DNA of 64,000 nt from Marinifilum fragile JCM 15579 (GTDB lineage Bacteria > Bacteroidota > Bacteroidia > Bacteroidales > Marinifilaceae). A program made the translations under genes and the position numbers. Every line of letters begins with the position of its first letter. Within the stretch, counting starts at the first letter, position 1. Below, one piece after another: positions 47,330-56,600 of the stretch. The notes under the pieces are model-generated. The model saw nothing but the letters and a program-made list of their open reading frames with translations. It ran no database searches and was not told the origin of the DNA. Location of the stretch: NCBI RefSeq assembly GCF_001310955.1, contig NZ_BAZX01000003.1, positions 248,001 through 312,000 on the forward strand, in the 5' to 3' direction.

Positions 47330-49266
47330 ATGAAAAAGAGCACAATATTTTTTCTGGTGATTTTGATGGTGAATGTTTCTTTTGCGCAGAAGAAATATAG
47401 TATCAAATCGCGCAGGGCCATACACTTTTACGAAGAAGCCGGGCAGTATTATCGAAACAGGGACAATCAGAAAACTTTGGAAAGTTTAAGCAAAGCCTTG
47501 GAGGTGAACGACAAATTTATTGAGGCTTACCTTTTTCAGGCAGATGTATATTATACCCTACAGAATCGTGAGGCTGAAATTGAAGCCTATCAGAAAGCAA
47601 TAGAAATTGATGGCTCTTATTTTCCACGTGTACATCTTAATTTGGGAAATGCTTATTTAAAACAAGGGAAATATCAGGAAGCCAAAAGCAAATTTGAAGA
47701 TTTTCTATGCTTCTCAAAAATCTCATCTCGAAATAAGGCAAAGGCGCAAAAACTGATTAAGAATTGTGATTTTGCGATGAATATGATTGCGAATCCAGTA
47801 GATTTTAAGCCATAAACATTGGGGATGCGATCAATACCAAGTATGATGAATACTGGCCCAGCTTAACTGCCGATGAGGAAGTTTTGGTGTTTACCCGATT
47901 GAGTCTGGCCGAAAAATCTACGGAAGTAAAATTGGAGCTGCAAGAGGATTTCTGGATATCTACAAAAGAGAACGAGGTTTGGAGACCGGCCAAAGGTTTA
48001 TCGGAAATCATTAATACCACAAGCAACGAAGGAGCTCAATCCATAACTGCCGATGGGCAATACATGTATTTCACCGCTTGTGGCAGAAAGGATGGATTAG
48101 GCAGATGCGATCTTTACTATTCGGTTCGTGAGGGAGACAATTGGTCGCAGCCCAGGAATTTAGGACCTACCATAAATTCGGCAGCTTGGGAGGCACAACC
48201 AAGCATTTCGGCCGATGGAAGAGTGCTTTATTTTGTGAGTAATCGCAAAAGCGGTAAGGGCAAAATGGACATTTGGCGATCGGAGCTGATGGAAAACTTA
48301 GCCGATGGCAGACAAAGGTGGTCGAAACCTGTAAATATGGATTTCAATACGGCAAACAATGAGATGTCACCTTTTATTCATGCCAGCAATCAGTATTTGG
48401 TGATTGCCTCGGATGGACTACCGGGTATGGGATCTTACGATTTGTATAAACTAACACTTCAGGAAGATGGGAAGTGGTCGGAGCCAGAGAACCTGGGATA
48501 TCCGATTAATACATATGGCGAGGAATTGGGATTGGTAATCAATGCAAAAAGCGATAAGGCCTACTTTGCATCCAACAGGATAGAGGGAAAAGGAAAGGAT
48601 ATTTTTGTGTTCGATTTGCCCAAGGAACATCAACCCCCAATGGTTTCGTGGCTGAAAGGGAAGATTTACGATGTGGATACAAAGGAAAACCTGTATGCCT
48701 TTTTGCAATTGATCGATTTGAGTTCGAAAGATACGCTTGCCCGAATTCACTCGGATCGGGTAAATGGGAAATACCTGCTGTGCTTGCCTGCAGGAAAAGA
48801 GTATTTGTTTGCCGCCGAAAGTGAGGGATATTTGTATTATTCAGATCATTTTTCACTCTTGGAGAATCAGGAAAAGAATCAGCCGCAAGAATTGAATATT
48901 GGTCTTCAAAAACTGGTTACAGGTAGTGAAATTGTACTACGCAATGTGTTTTTCGATACCGATTCATGGGAAATTCTGCCAAAATCAGAGAGCGAATTGT
49001 CAATCCTATTCAAGTTGATGAATCAGAACCAGGACTTGATTGTTGAGATCTCGGGCCATACCGACAACACAGGATCCGAAGAACACAATTTGAGCTTATC
49101 GGAAAACAGGGCAAAGGCTGTGTGCGATTACCTGATTGCCAAAGGAATTGAAAAGGAACGCTTGCTGTACAAAGGATTTGGATCGAGCAAGGCAATAGCC
49201 GACAACAATACCGAAGAGGGCAAGGCCTTGAACCGACGAACTGAATTTAGGGTGGTGAAGTATTGA
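47330..49266 (+). pseudogene. TPR-PD40-OmpA envelope protein, frameshifted
   Basis: The usual domain order of a Bacteroidota OmpA-family protein: signal peptide (MKKSTIFFLVILMVNVSFAQ from the ATG at 47330), two to three TPR units, PD40/WD40-like beta-propeller blades (SITADGQYMYFTACGR, SISADGRVLYFVSNRKSGKG), a carboxypeptidase-regulatory-like segment, and an OmpA peptidoglycan-binding domain (EISGHTDNTGSEEHNLSLSENRAKAV). The frame changes at 47813-47815: the first frame stops after VDFKP, and the next frame gives NIGDAINTKYDEYWPSLTADEE, an exact continuation, so a single base looks deleted. The in-frame TTG at 47291 would put the start inside a repeat and is unlikely. Either a true lesion or a sequencing error. 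Confidence 0.88.
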
Positions 49267-49283
49267 TGTTGACTTTTGCGGGT

Positions 49284-49327
49284 TAACCACGAAGGGCACA
49301 AAGGTGTTTCACAAAGAACACAAAGGA
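49284..49327 (+). repeat. Short CACAAAG-rich repeat
   Basis: GGGCACAAAGG, TTCACAAAG and AACACAAAGG follow each other at a spacing of about 11-15 bases after a CCACGAAGG. This is a degenerate tandem of the kind dispersed between Bacteroidota genes. Confidence 0.45.
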
Positions 49328-49354
49328 TGAACCTGAAAGGCTCAAAGCAATAGC

Positions 49355-49371
49355 AAAGGGCATCGCCCTTT
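49355..49371 (+). terminator. Terminator downstream of TPR-PD40-OmpA gene
   Basis: A compact 7-bp stem AAAGGGC / GCCCTTT with a 3-base loop. Outer CTCAAA / TTTGAG may extend it. The remaining stretch to 49955 holds the repeat array and an AT-rich segment without genes. Confidence 0.65.
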
Positions 49372-49447
49372 TGAGTTTGTTTGTTATATAAGCCTGCATG
49401 GGCCTAAGCTAGAAAATGCATTCCGATAGAATTTGAGACAGTATCAC

Positions 49448-49711
49448 TCTCGACAAAATGTAAAGGCAGTTTTGATGCAAAAAAATGTTCTCGACAATGT
49501 GCAATGCAAATTCGCCACAAAAAAGATCTCTCGACGATTTGTAAAGCCAATTTTGGGACAAAAATTAACTCTCGATAAAATGTAAAGGCAGTTTTGGCAC
49601 AAAAAAATGCTCTCGTCAATGTGCAATAGCGAATTCGCCACAAAAAAGATCTCTCGTCAGTGTGCAAAGCCAATTTTTAGACAAAAATGAACTCTCGTCA
49701 ATTGGTAATGT
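49448..49711. repeat. 41-bp tandem repeat array with 122-bp higher-order period
   Basis: Six full units begin at 49448, 49489, 49529, 49570, 49611 and 49652, plus a partial unit at 49693, giving unit lengths of 41, 40, 41, 41, 41 and 41. Each starts TCTCGNC, has TGTAAA or TGCAA near the middle and CACAAAAA near the end. Units 1 and 4, 2 and 5, and 3 and 6 resemble each other most, so the array is two copies of an A-B-C trimer. A degenerate unit precedes 49448. There are no spacers, so this is not a CRISPR array. Confidence 0.85.
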
Positions 49712-49955
49712 AAAATCTATATCATAGATCTAGATCGGTAGTAGATGCTATAATTGAGTGTAAAATATTAAGGGGAATGTTTCTCTTGTGGAGGATTGTT
49801 TTGTAAATTCACAGGCAGAAACATAATATGTGTATAATACCTATCAATATTAGTTAGATAAACATACGCTTTTGAATAGATATAATAGAAATAAATACAA
49901 TCGAGTTTTTTTCTACGTTGTGACTAATACAAATTGAATACTAATTTTTTGAAAA

Positions 49956-51098
49956 ATGTTTAAATATTCACCAATAAACTCATACTCTCTTAGAAACCTT
50001 CAGAAGAATCAGATATTTTTCAATAATCCTTTAAATTTCAATGATCCTTTTGATACTTTTCATCCTGCCAAAATAAAAGGATTAAGTGACCAGAAATTCG
50101 TAGATCTTTATTGTGATTATAGTAAACGTGAATTTGATAAAAAGGCTTTATTGGGCATAATAAATAAGAATATATCAAAACAGGATTTCTATAATTTTTG
50201 TGAAGAACATATAGATTACATTTTTGATTTCAATGACGAAAGCGGGAATCAAATTTTTAAAAACAAAAGCGATTTTTTAGAACAACTCAGCAATATTGAA
50301 GAATTGAATTCTAACTTCGTTGAAAATATTGGTAGTTTTTTTTCTGCAATAAAATTAAAAATTCAAGAATCAATTCTGCAAACACTTCAAAATATTAGGC
50401 AAGAGTCTTTTTCAAAGATTGGAGTGTGTTGTTTTTCCAAAAACAACTCTAATTTATTAATGTGGTCACATTATGCGGATAACCATCAAGGATTTTGTCT
50501 TGAATTTGATTCAAATATAAAGCCATTTTCCAAAACTTTTGAAGTTACTTATGAATCTGAAATTCCTGACATTAATTTAGACTTATTATACAACGAGAAA
50601 GATGAATTAGATTTTATAGAGAAGCTTCTCTCATTCAAGTCTATTGATTGGAAATATGAAGAAGAATTAAGGATTTTTCATAAAGAATCAAATAAGAGTT
50701 ACTTCTATCCTGCTCATTCGTTAAAAGCCATTTATTTTGGAATTAGAGCAAATCAAAGCGATATTGAAATAATTTGTTCGATTATTAAATCTCAAAATCC
50801 AAGTGTCAAGTTTTATAGGATGAAAAAGCAAGAAGTTACTTTTGGAGTTATACCAGAAGAATTCTTTTATAGTACAGCAATGGAAGTGCAATCAAGTTTA
50901 TTGCTTATTATTTCTGAAATATTCAAGGATAATGAATTTACAGTTAATCAGTTGTTGAATAGAATAACGAATAATATTACAGAGAATCAATTGATTGCTC
51001 ACTTAGAAGATTTATCAACCAAAAATATGCTGAATAAGAATGATGGAAAATATTTGTTAAAAGTAAAAAACACTAACCGTAACAAAACACCTCAATAA
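49956..51098 (+). CDS. DUF2971 family protein with C-terminal winged-helix-like segment
   Basis: A 380-residue cytoplasmic protein. DUF2971 features are visible: SLRNLQKNQIFFNNPLNFNDPFDTF at the N terminus, GVCCFSKNNSNLLMWSHYADNHQGFCLEFD in the middle, and WKYEEELRIFHKES later. The final about 70 residues (EFTVNQLLNRITNNITENQLIAHLEDL...) look like a winged helix, which is not standard for the family. Function of DUF2971 is unknown; members occur in accessory and phage-defence neighbourhoods. The gene is noticeably more AT-rich than its neighbours and lies between the tandem array and a cysteine desulfurase 15 bases downstream, so it may be a recent arrival. Confidence 0.8.
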   Translation: MFKYSPINSYSLRNLQKNQIFFNNPLNFNDPFDTFHPAKIKGLSDQKFVDLYCDYSKREFDKKALLGIINKNISKQDFYNFCEEHIDYIFDFNDESGNQIFKNKSDFLEQLSNIEELNSNFVENIGSFFSAIKLKIQESILQTLQNIRQESFSKIGVCCFSKNNSNLLMWSHYADNHQGFCLEFDSNIKPFSKTFEVTYESEIPDINLDLLYNEKDELDFIEKLLSFKSIDWKYEEELRIFHKESNKSYFYPAHSLKAIYFGIRANQSDIEIICSIIKSQNPSVKFYRMKKQEVTFGVIPEEFFYSTAMEVQSSLLLIISEIFKDNEFTVNQLLNRITNNITENQLIAHLEDLSTKNMLNKNDGKYLLKVKNTNRNKTPQ

Positions 51099-51113
51099 AA
51101 AATCACAACAAAA

Positions 51114-52238
51114 ATGATATATCTAGACTATAACGCCACCACACCGGTAGCAAAAGAGGTTGCAGAAGCCATGCAGCCTTATTTATTTGAATATTTTGGA
51201 AATCCATCAAGTTCACATTGGTATGGACAGCAAACCAAGAAGGCAGTGGAGCAGGCTCGTGAGCATATGGCGAAACTGTTGAACTGCAAGTGTGAGGAGA
51301 TTGTGTTTACCAGTGGAGGGAGCGAATCGAACAATTATGCATTAAAGGGATATGCTTTCCAGAACAAGGATAGGGGCAGACATATTATCACCACGAAGAT
51401 TGAGCATCCTGCCATTATTGAGGTTTGTAAATACTTGGAGCAGGAGGGATTCGAGGTAAGCTATTTGCCTGTTGACGAAACAGGAAGGATAAGACTTAAG
51501 GATGTGGAAGAAGCCATTCGTCCTGATACAATTTTGATATCGGTGATGTATGCCAATAACGAGGTGGGAACTTTGCAGCCACTGAAAGAGATATCCGCTC
51601 TGGCGAAAAAGCACAATATTGCAGTGCATAGCGATTGTGCCCAGGCGGTTGGAAAAGTACCCGTGAATGTGAAAGAATTAGGCCTTGACTTGCTGACTGT
51701 AGCAGGACATAAATTCTATGGTCCCAAAGGGATTGGAGCTTTGTATGTTCGTGAAGGTGTGGAGCTGCAAAAGCTAATTCATGGTGCCGATCATGAAATG
51801 AACCGCAGAGCTGGAACGGAGAATATTCTGGAAGTTGTAGGTTTGGGCAAAGCAGCCGAATTGGCAATGATCGATCCGGAAAGCAGAATGGAAAGAGAGA
51901 GAAATTTAATTTGCCTATTGCGAGAAGGTTTGGAAGCGTTAGGGGACTGCAGAATCAATGGAAATCCTGAATTCTCTTTGCCAAATACCTTGAGTATTTC
52001 CTTTAAGGATCTGAGAGCAGCAGATATTCTTGCCAATATGCCAAATATTGCGGCTTCAGCAGGAGCTGCCTGTCATTCCGATGCAGTAAAAATTTCAGCA
52101 ACACTTGATGCCATGAATGTTCCATTCGAATATGCCATGGGAACTCTGCGCTTATCGGTTGGGAAATATACCAGTGAAGAGGAAATTATTAGTGCGATTG
52201 AGGAGATCAAGGAAGCTGTTAAATTATTAAGGGAATAA
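51114..52238 (+). CDS. Cysteine desulfurase (NifS/IscS-like)
   Basis: A 374-residue PLP enzyme that mobilises sulfur from cysteine. The start MIYLDYNATTPVAKEVAEAM is diagnostic, followed by FTSGGSESNNYALKG, the PLP lysine in VAGHKFYGPKGIGALY, and the reactive cysteine loop AASAGAACHSDAV. It is alone here, without iscU, suf or tRNA-thiolation genes, and starts 15 bases after the DUF2971 gene. It may supply sulfur for the many Fe-S proteins of the cell or for tRNA modification. Confidence 0.93.
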   Translation: MIYLDYNATTPVAKEVAEAMQPYLFEYFGNPSSSHWYGQQTKKAVEQAREHMAKLLNCKCEEIVFTSGGSESNNYALKGYAFQNKDRGRHIITTKIEHPAIIEVCKYLEQEGFEVSYLPVDETGRIRLKDVEEAIRPDTILISVMYANNEVGTLQPLKEISALAKKHNIAVHSDCAQAVGKVPVNVKELGLDLLTVAGHKFYGPKGIGALYVREGVELQKLIHGADHEMNRRAGTENILEVVGLGKAAELAMIDPESRMERERNLICLLREGLEALGDCRINGNPEFSLPNTLSISFKDLRAADILANMPNIAASAGAACHSDAVKISATLDAMNVPFEYAMGTLRLSVGKYTSEEEIISAIEEIKEAVKLLRE

Positions 52239-52249
52239 TTTAGGAATGT

Positions 52250-52515
52250 CTTTTTTGTTAGACTGCTCAAGCCGCAGGGCTCATCCTTTTTATTCATCAA
52301 ATGATTTTTTAAAAAGGAATTCATGAGCTCCCTTCGGTCGGTTCCATTGATGAAAAAGGATGCAAAAAATCTAGGGCGAGTAAGCTCAAACTACTTATAC
52401 TTGAAAAATTTAAGTGCGGCGGGGTGATCTCCGAACAAGTTCTCAGCTTCCCCGTCTTTCTAAAATTTTTCTGCGTCTAACCAGCTTGACCTTCCAATGC
52501 CCGAAAAGAGAGCTG
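52250..52515. repeat. Probable dispersed structured repeat
   Basis: This gene-free stretch contains an inverted pair CATCCTTTTTATTCATCAA and TTGATGAAAAAGGATG (52283-52301 with 52348-52363), and a CGGGG / CCCCG pair around 52420-52460. The sequence pattern (GCAAAAAATCTAGG, GGTGATCTCC, CAGCTTCCCC) looks like a degenerate dispersed element of Bacteroidota intergenic regions rather than a gene. I cannot name the family. Confidence 0.45.
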
Positions 52516-52559
52516 TACTTTTTTGGGAAATAATGATTGAGAAAGTATAAAATACGAAG

Positions 52560-52590
52560 AACGCAAAGATGAATTATTCACCTTTGCGTT
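52560..52590. terminator. Bidirectional terminator between desulfurase and DUF4468 genes
   Basis: A 15-bp stem with one mismatch: AACGCAAAGATGAAT pairs with ATTCACCTTTGCGTT, followed by TTTTC. It lies between convergent genes. Confidence 0.85.
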
Positions 52591-52618
52591 TTTCTTTATA
52601 TGTTTTTGCGTGAAACTT

Positions 52619-53152
52619 CTAATTCATAAAAGCCAAAGCTGAATCCATCAGCTCATTCATTTTCGAAATGGTATTTTGTTTTACCATTGAATTCAGATAA
52701 CGCTCTTTTCCTGATTTCTTATAAAGCTTCTCTTTGGAGAACCAATCAGAAGGATAGGAGATTATAGAAGCCGTTCCCTGTTTTCCATATACAGGCAAGG
52801 AAACGTAGTACACATCTTTAATTTCAATTTGCAGCTGATTGTTTTGTTCTTTCAAGCTTAGAGTGTAGTACATCCTGGTTTGAAAAGTTGATGGAGTCTG
52901 GCTCAAATAAATTAAACTATTTCCTTTAAGTCTGGCTTCCCCGGATTTTTCGTTGATCATTTCCAACTCAACAGCTTCGGTTGAAATAACCCAATTCTTA
53001 AGATGATTATAATTGTCAGGAGATACTTGAACAGTTGCAGTCAACTTTAGTGCTGTTTGATCATCTATGCTAAGTTCTTTTTCCGCATGATTTTGAGCAA
53101 TAGAAATGATTACTGTGGAAAGCAAAATGAAGGTGCAGAATATCTTTTTCAT
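52619..53152 (-). CDS. DUF4468 domain protein (secreted, TBP-like fold)
   Basis: A 177-residue exported protein with signal peptide MKKIFCTFILLSTVIISIAQ. The arrangement VQVSPDNYNHLKNWVIST and MYYTLSLKEQNNQLQIEIKDVYY fits the DUF4468 family with a TATA-binding-protein-like fold, which is periplasmic and of unknown function in Bacteroidota. No operon partner is close. Confidence 0.75.
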   Translation of the reverse strand: MKKIFCTFILLSTVIISIAQNHAEKELSIDDQTALKLTATVQVSPDNYNHLKNWVISTEAVELEMINEKSGEARLKGNSLIYLSQTPSTFQTRMYYTLSLKEQNNQLQIEIKDVYYVSLPVYGKQGTASIISYPSDWFSKEKLYKKSGKERYLNSMVKQNTISKMNELMDSALAFMN

Positions 53153-53184
53153 GGTGATTGTTTTTTAGGGGTTAATTACTTACA

Positions 53185-53259
53185 ATGGCTAGTCTTAAAG
53201 TAGTTATTTTGAAAGACAAATCAAATAGTTACCACCAGATAAAGCTTATTCCTACTTGA
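53185..53259 (+). pseudogene. Possible tyrosine-recombinase N-terminal remnant
   Basis: A 24-codon frame, MASLKVVILKDKSNSYHQIK and four more residues, resembles the first strand of the arm-binding domain of Bacteroidota integrases (usual start MA-[TS]-L-K-x-V-[VL]). It stops at 53257, and no continuation was found in the other frames. It is small and the match is by eye, so the confidence is low. Confidence 0.3.
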
Positions 53260-53477
53260 TTCTTCTTGATTTATAGCTTAATAGCCTTTGTGAGGCGAGA
53301 TTAATATTATGCTCAATTTATCAAACTTGGCAAACTTGACACTTGTTTTTTAGCGTTGAGTAAAATAAATTTACTTCTGAATCAGGGATAAAACATCCCG
53401 ATTTTAGTTTCGCATATTTCACTTGGTTCGATCCTAGATTCAAGTTTTTAATATGATTTTAGTTGTAAGTAATTGAG

Positions 53478-53494
53478 AAGGGGCGGTGCCCCTT
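53478..53494 (+). terminator. Orphan terminator-like hairpin
   Basis: AAGGGGC / GCCCCTT stem with a 3-base loop, followed by T4-6, with no gene ending nearby on the plus strand. A second small hairpin (GGGAT / ATCCC, about 53383-53397) precedes it. The stretch 53153-53625 holds no other supported gene. Confidence 0.6.
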
Positions 53495-53625
53495 TTTTAT
53501 TGGCCCTCTTTTTGCATTCAAAAAATTTACAAATTCATTTTTTTTAGTGATCAATCATTCTCTTTATTCATGGGGGTTTTATAATTTTGTTATACCCCGT
53601 TGTGAATTGATTTAACGAATTTTCT

Positions 53626-56600
53626 ATGCTTTATATATTTTCTCCGAAAAGGATATTAATACTACTTTTTTTCTATTTGCTTGCTTTTTCTTTAGCGGCT
53701 CAAAACTATGTGCAGGATCAGTATCTGTTGGTCGATCAATTAAATAGATCTAACCATTGGGCTGATTCCATTTTTTCTACCATGAGTGAGGATGAAAAAA
53801 TCTCTCAATTGTTCATGATTGCAGCTTATTCTAATAAAAGCAAAAAGGAAATGGAGCGAATTGCCGCAATAGTAGATCAATATCAGATTGGTGGAATTAT
53901 CTTTTTTCACGGCGAACCAGGCAAGCAAGCCGAATTGAGCAATTGGTATCAAAGCTTATCGAAAGTACCAATGTGGCTTGGCATGGATGCAGAAAATGGC
54001 TTGGGGATGAGGTTGAAAGAAACCATTAGTTATCCTCGACAGCTCATGTTAGGTGCGGTTCAGGATAATGAGTTGATATACCGATTGGGAAAACAAATTG
54101 GTAAGGAATGCAAGCGATTGGGTGTACATGTGAATTTTGCACCAGTGATGGATGTGAATAATAACCCTGCCAATCCTGTTATTAACAGCAGATCTTTTGG
54201 TGAAGACCGATACAATGTGGCCAACAAATCCTATGCCTTTGCCAATGGAATGCAGAGTTCTGGTGTAATTGCGGTTGGAAAACACTTTCCTGGGCATGGC
54301 GATACGGATACTGATTCTCATGTTGATCTTCCAATTTTGAATCACAATCGTGCGAGATTGGATTCCATTGAACTTTATCCCTTTAAAAAAGTGATTGCCC
54401 AGGGATTGGGAGGCATAATGATTTCTCATTTGAATGTTCCTGCTTTGGATCCAAATCAGAAGGTGGCAACTTTATCGCGACCTATTGTTTCCGATTTGCT
54501 TAAGGATGAGTTGGGGTTTAAAGGTTTGGTGTTTACCGATGCCTTAAACATGCAGGGAGTTCGCAAATACTACGACAAAGGAAAAGTTGATGTTAAAGCT
54601 TTAACGGCTGGGAATGATGTTTTGCTTTTTACTGAGGATGTGGAAATTTCTTTAAAGGAAATTAAAGCTGCAATTGAAAAAGGTGAGCTAAGCAGGGATG
54701 AAATCAATGAGAAATGTAAGAAAATTCTGAAGGCCAAGTATTGGCTTGGACTTAACAATTATAAGCCAGTTGACACGGAAAGACTTTGGTCTGGCCTGAA
54801 TACACAGGAGGGATTTATATTGCGCAGGCAACTGGCAGAACAATCCATCACACTGCTGAAGAATGATAGAAACCTATTGCCATTGAAACGTTTGGATACC
54901 TTGAAGGTAGCCTCTATTGCCATGGGAGCTTCTATTCGGAATAGATATCAGGAGTATTTGGGAAGATATACCGATATTGATTTTTACCAGATTGAAAAGG
55001 ATGCTTCGAAAGAGCATTTCGAGATTTTAAAGGAGAAACTCGACAAATACAACCTGTTAATCGTAAGTATGCACGATACGGATCAACGTCCATCCAAAAA
55101 CTTTGGAATTACAGATCAAACAGTGCAATTGTTGTCAGAAATATCTGCCAATAAAAAAGTTGTTTTTGATCTATTTGGCAATCCCTATGCTTTGGATCGA
55201 TATCGAAATTTAAATGATTTGGATGCCATTTTGGTTTCCTATCAGGATAGCAAAGAGGCGCAAATGGCTTCTGCCCAAATTGTTTTTGGAGGATTGGCTG
55301 CAAAAGGAAAACTTCCGGTAACGGTAAATGATGATTTTAGGGTAGGTGCTGGAGTTGAAACCATTCACAATCGCTTAGGATATTCATTGCCTGAGCAGGT
55401 GGGATTGAGTACCTTAAAACTGAATGTAATTGATTCAATTGCAGAGGATGCCATCAAACAAAAAGCAACTCCCGGATGCCAGATTCTGATTGCCCGATCA
55501 GGGAAAGTAGTATTCAATAAATCATATGGATATCATACTTACGCAAGGAAAAGACCTGTTCGAAACCCTGATATTTACGATTTGGCTTCCCTAACCAAAA
55601 TTACGGCAACTTTGCCCGTGTTAATGCAAATGACTGATGAAGGCTGGATTGATGTTGATGCCAATATTGGCAAATACTATTCAAAGGCTAAGGAATCAAA
55701 CAAAGACAGCCTGATTTTAAGAAAGATACTTGCACACGAAGCTCGTTTGTTAAGCTGGAAACCGTTTCATTGGGAAGCTGTTGATTCTGCAAGTTTTAAG
55801 GATAATCTCTTTAGCAGAACCTATTCCAGGAGATACAGTTTAAAACTTGGAAAGAACCTATACATTGATAGAAATTATAAATTCAAGAAAGGAATTTTAT
55901 CCAAGGTAAAGTCGGAAACTTACCCGATTGAAGTAGCCAAAAATCTCTATATCAATAAGAATTACAAGGATACCATACTGCAAGGAATTTTAGATTCGGA
56001 TTATCGCGAGAAGAATGGTTACAAGTACAGTGATTTGGGATTTATCCTGATGGGAGAAATGATACAGGAAAGATCAGGAGAGCCTGTAGATAGTTATGCA
56101 AGTCGTCATTTCTATCGCCAATTGGGAGCGGGAACTTTGGGTTATCACCCTCAAAGAAGATTTAGCTTAAATCGAATTGTACCAACTCAAAAAGATGATT
56201 TCTTTAGAAAGCAATGGATAAAAGGATATGTGCACGATCCTACATCCGCAATGCTTGGAGGTGTGGCAGGTCATGCCGGCATGTTTGGCAATGCCAGCGA
56301 TTTGGCCAAACTGGCTCAAATGTATTTGCAAAAGGGAGAATATGGCAGCGAAATGTACATTGGATCGGAAACCATCGAGAAATTTACTTCGCGAGCCTAT
56401 CCTGATGGAGAAAACAGAAGGGGAATAGGCTTTGATAAACCATTTTTAGATCCTACCGATGAAAATGGACCAACCAGTAATTTGGCTTCATTGTCAAGTT
56501 ATGGGCATACAGGTTTTACGGGAACCATGATTTGGATTGATCCGGATTATGATTTGGTATACATCTTTTTATCGAACCGAATTTGCCCTGATGAAACTAA

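Noticed and set aside
49404-49673. Repeat-protein gene on the minus strand across the tandem array
   Set aside because: The frame is open only because the unit lacks stops in that frame; there is no start context, and unit lengths of 40 and 41 would break a protein period.
49448-49711. CRISPR array
   Set aside because: The units are contiguous and all sequence within them repeats; there are no unique spacers and no cas genes.
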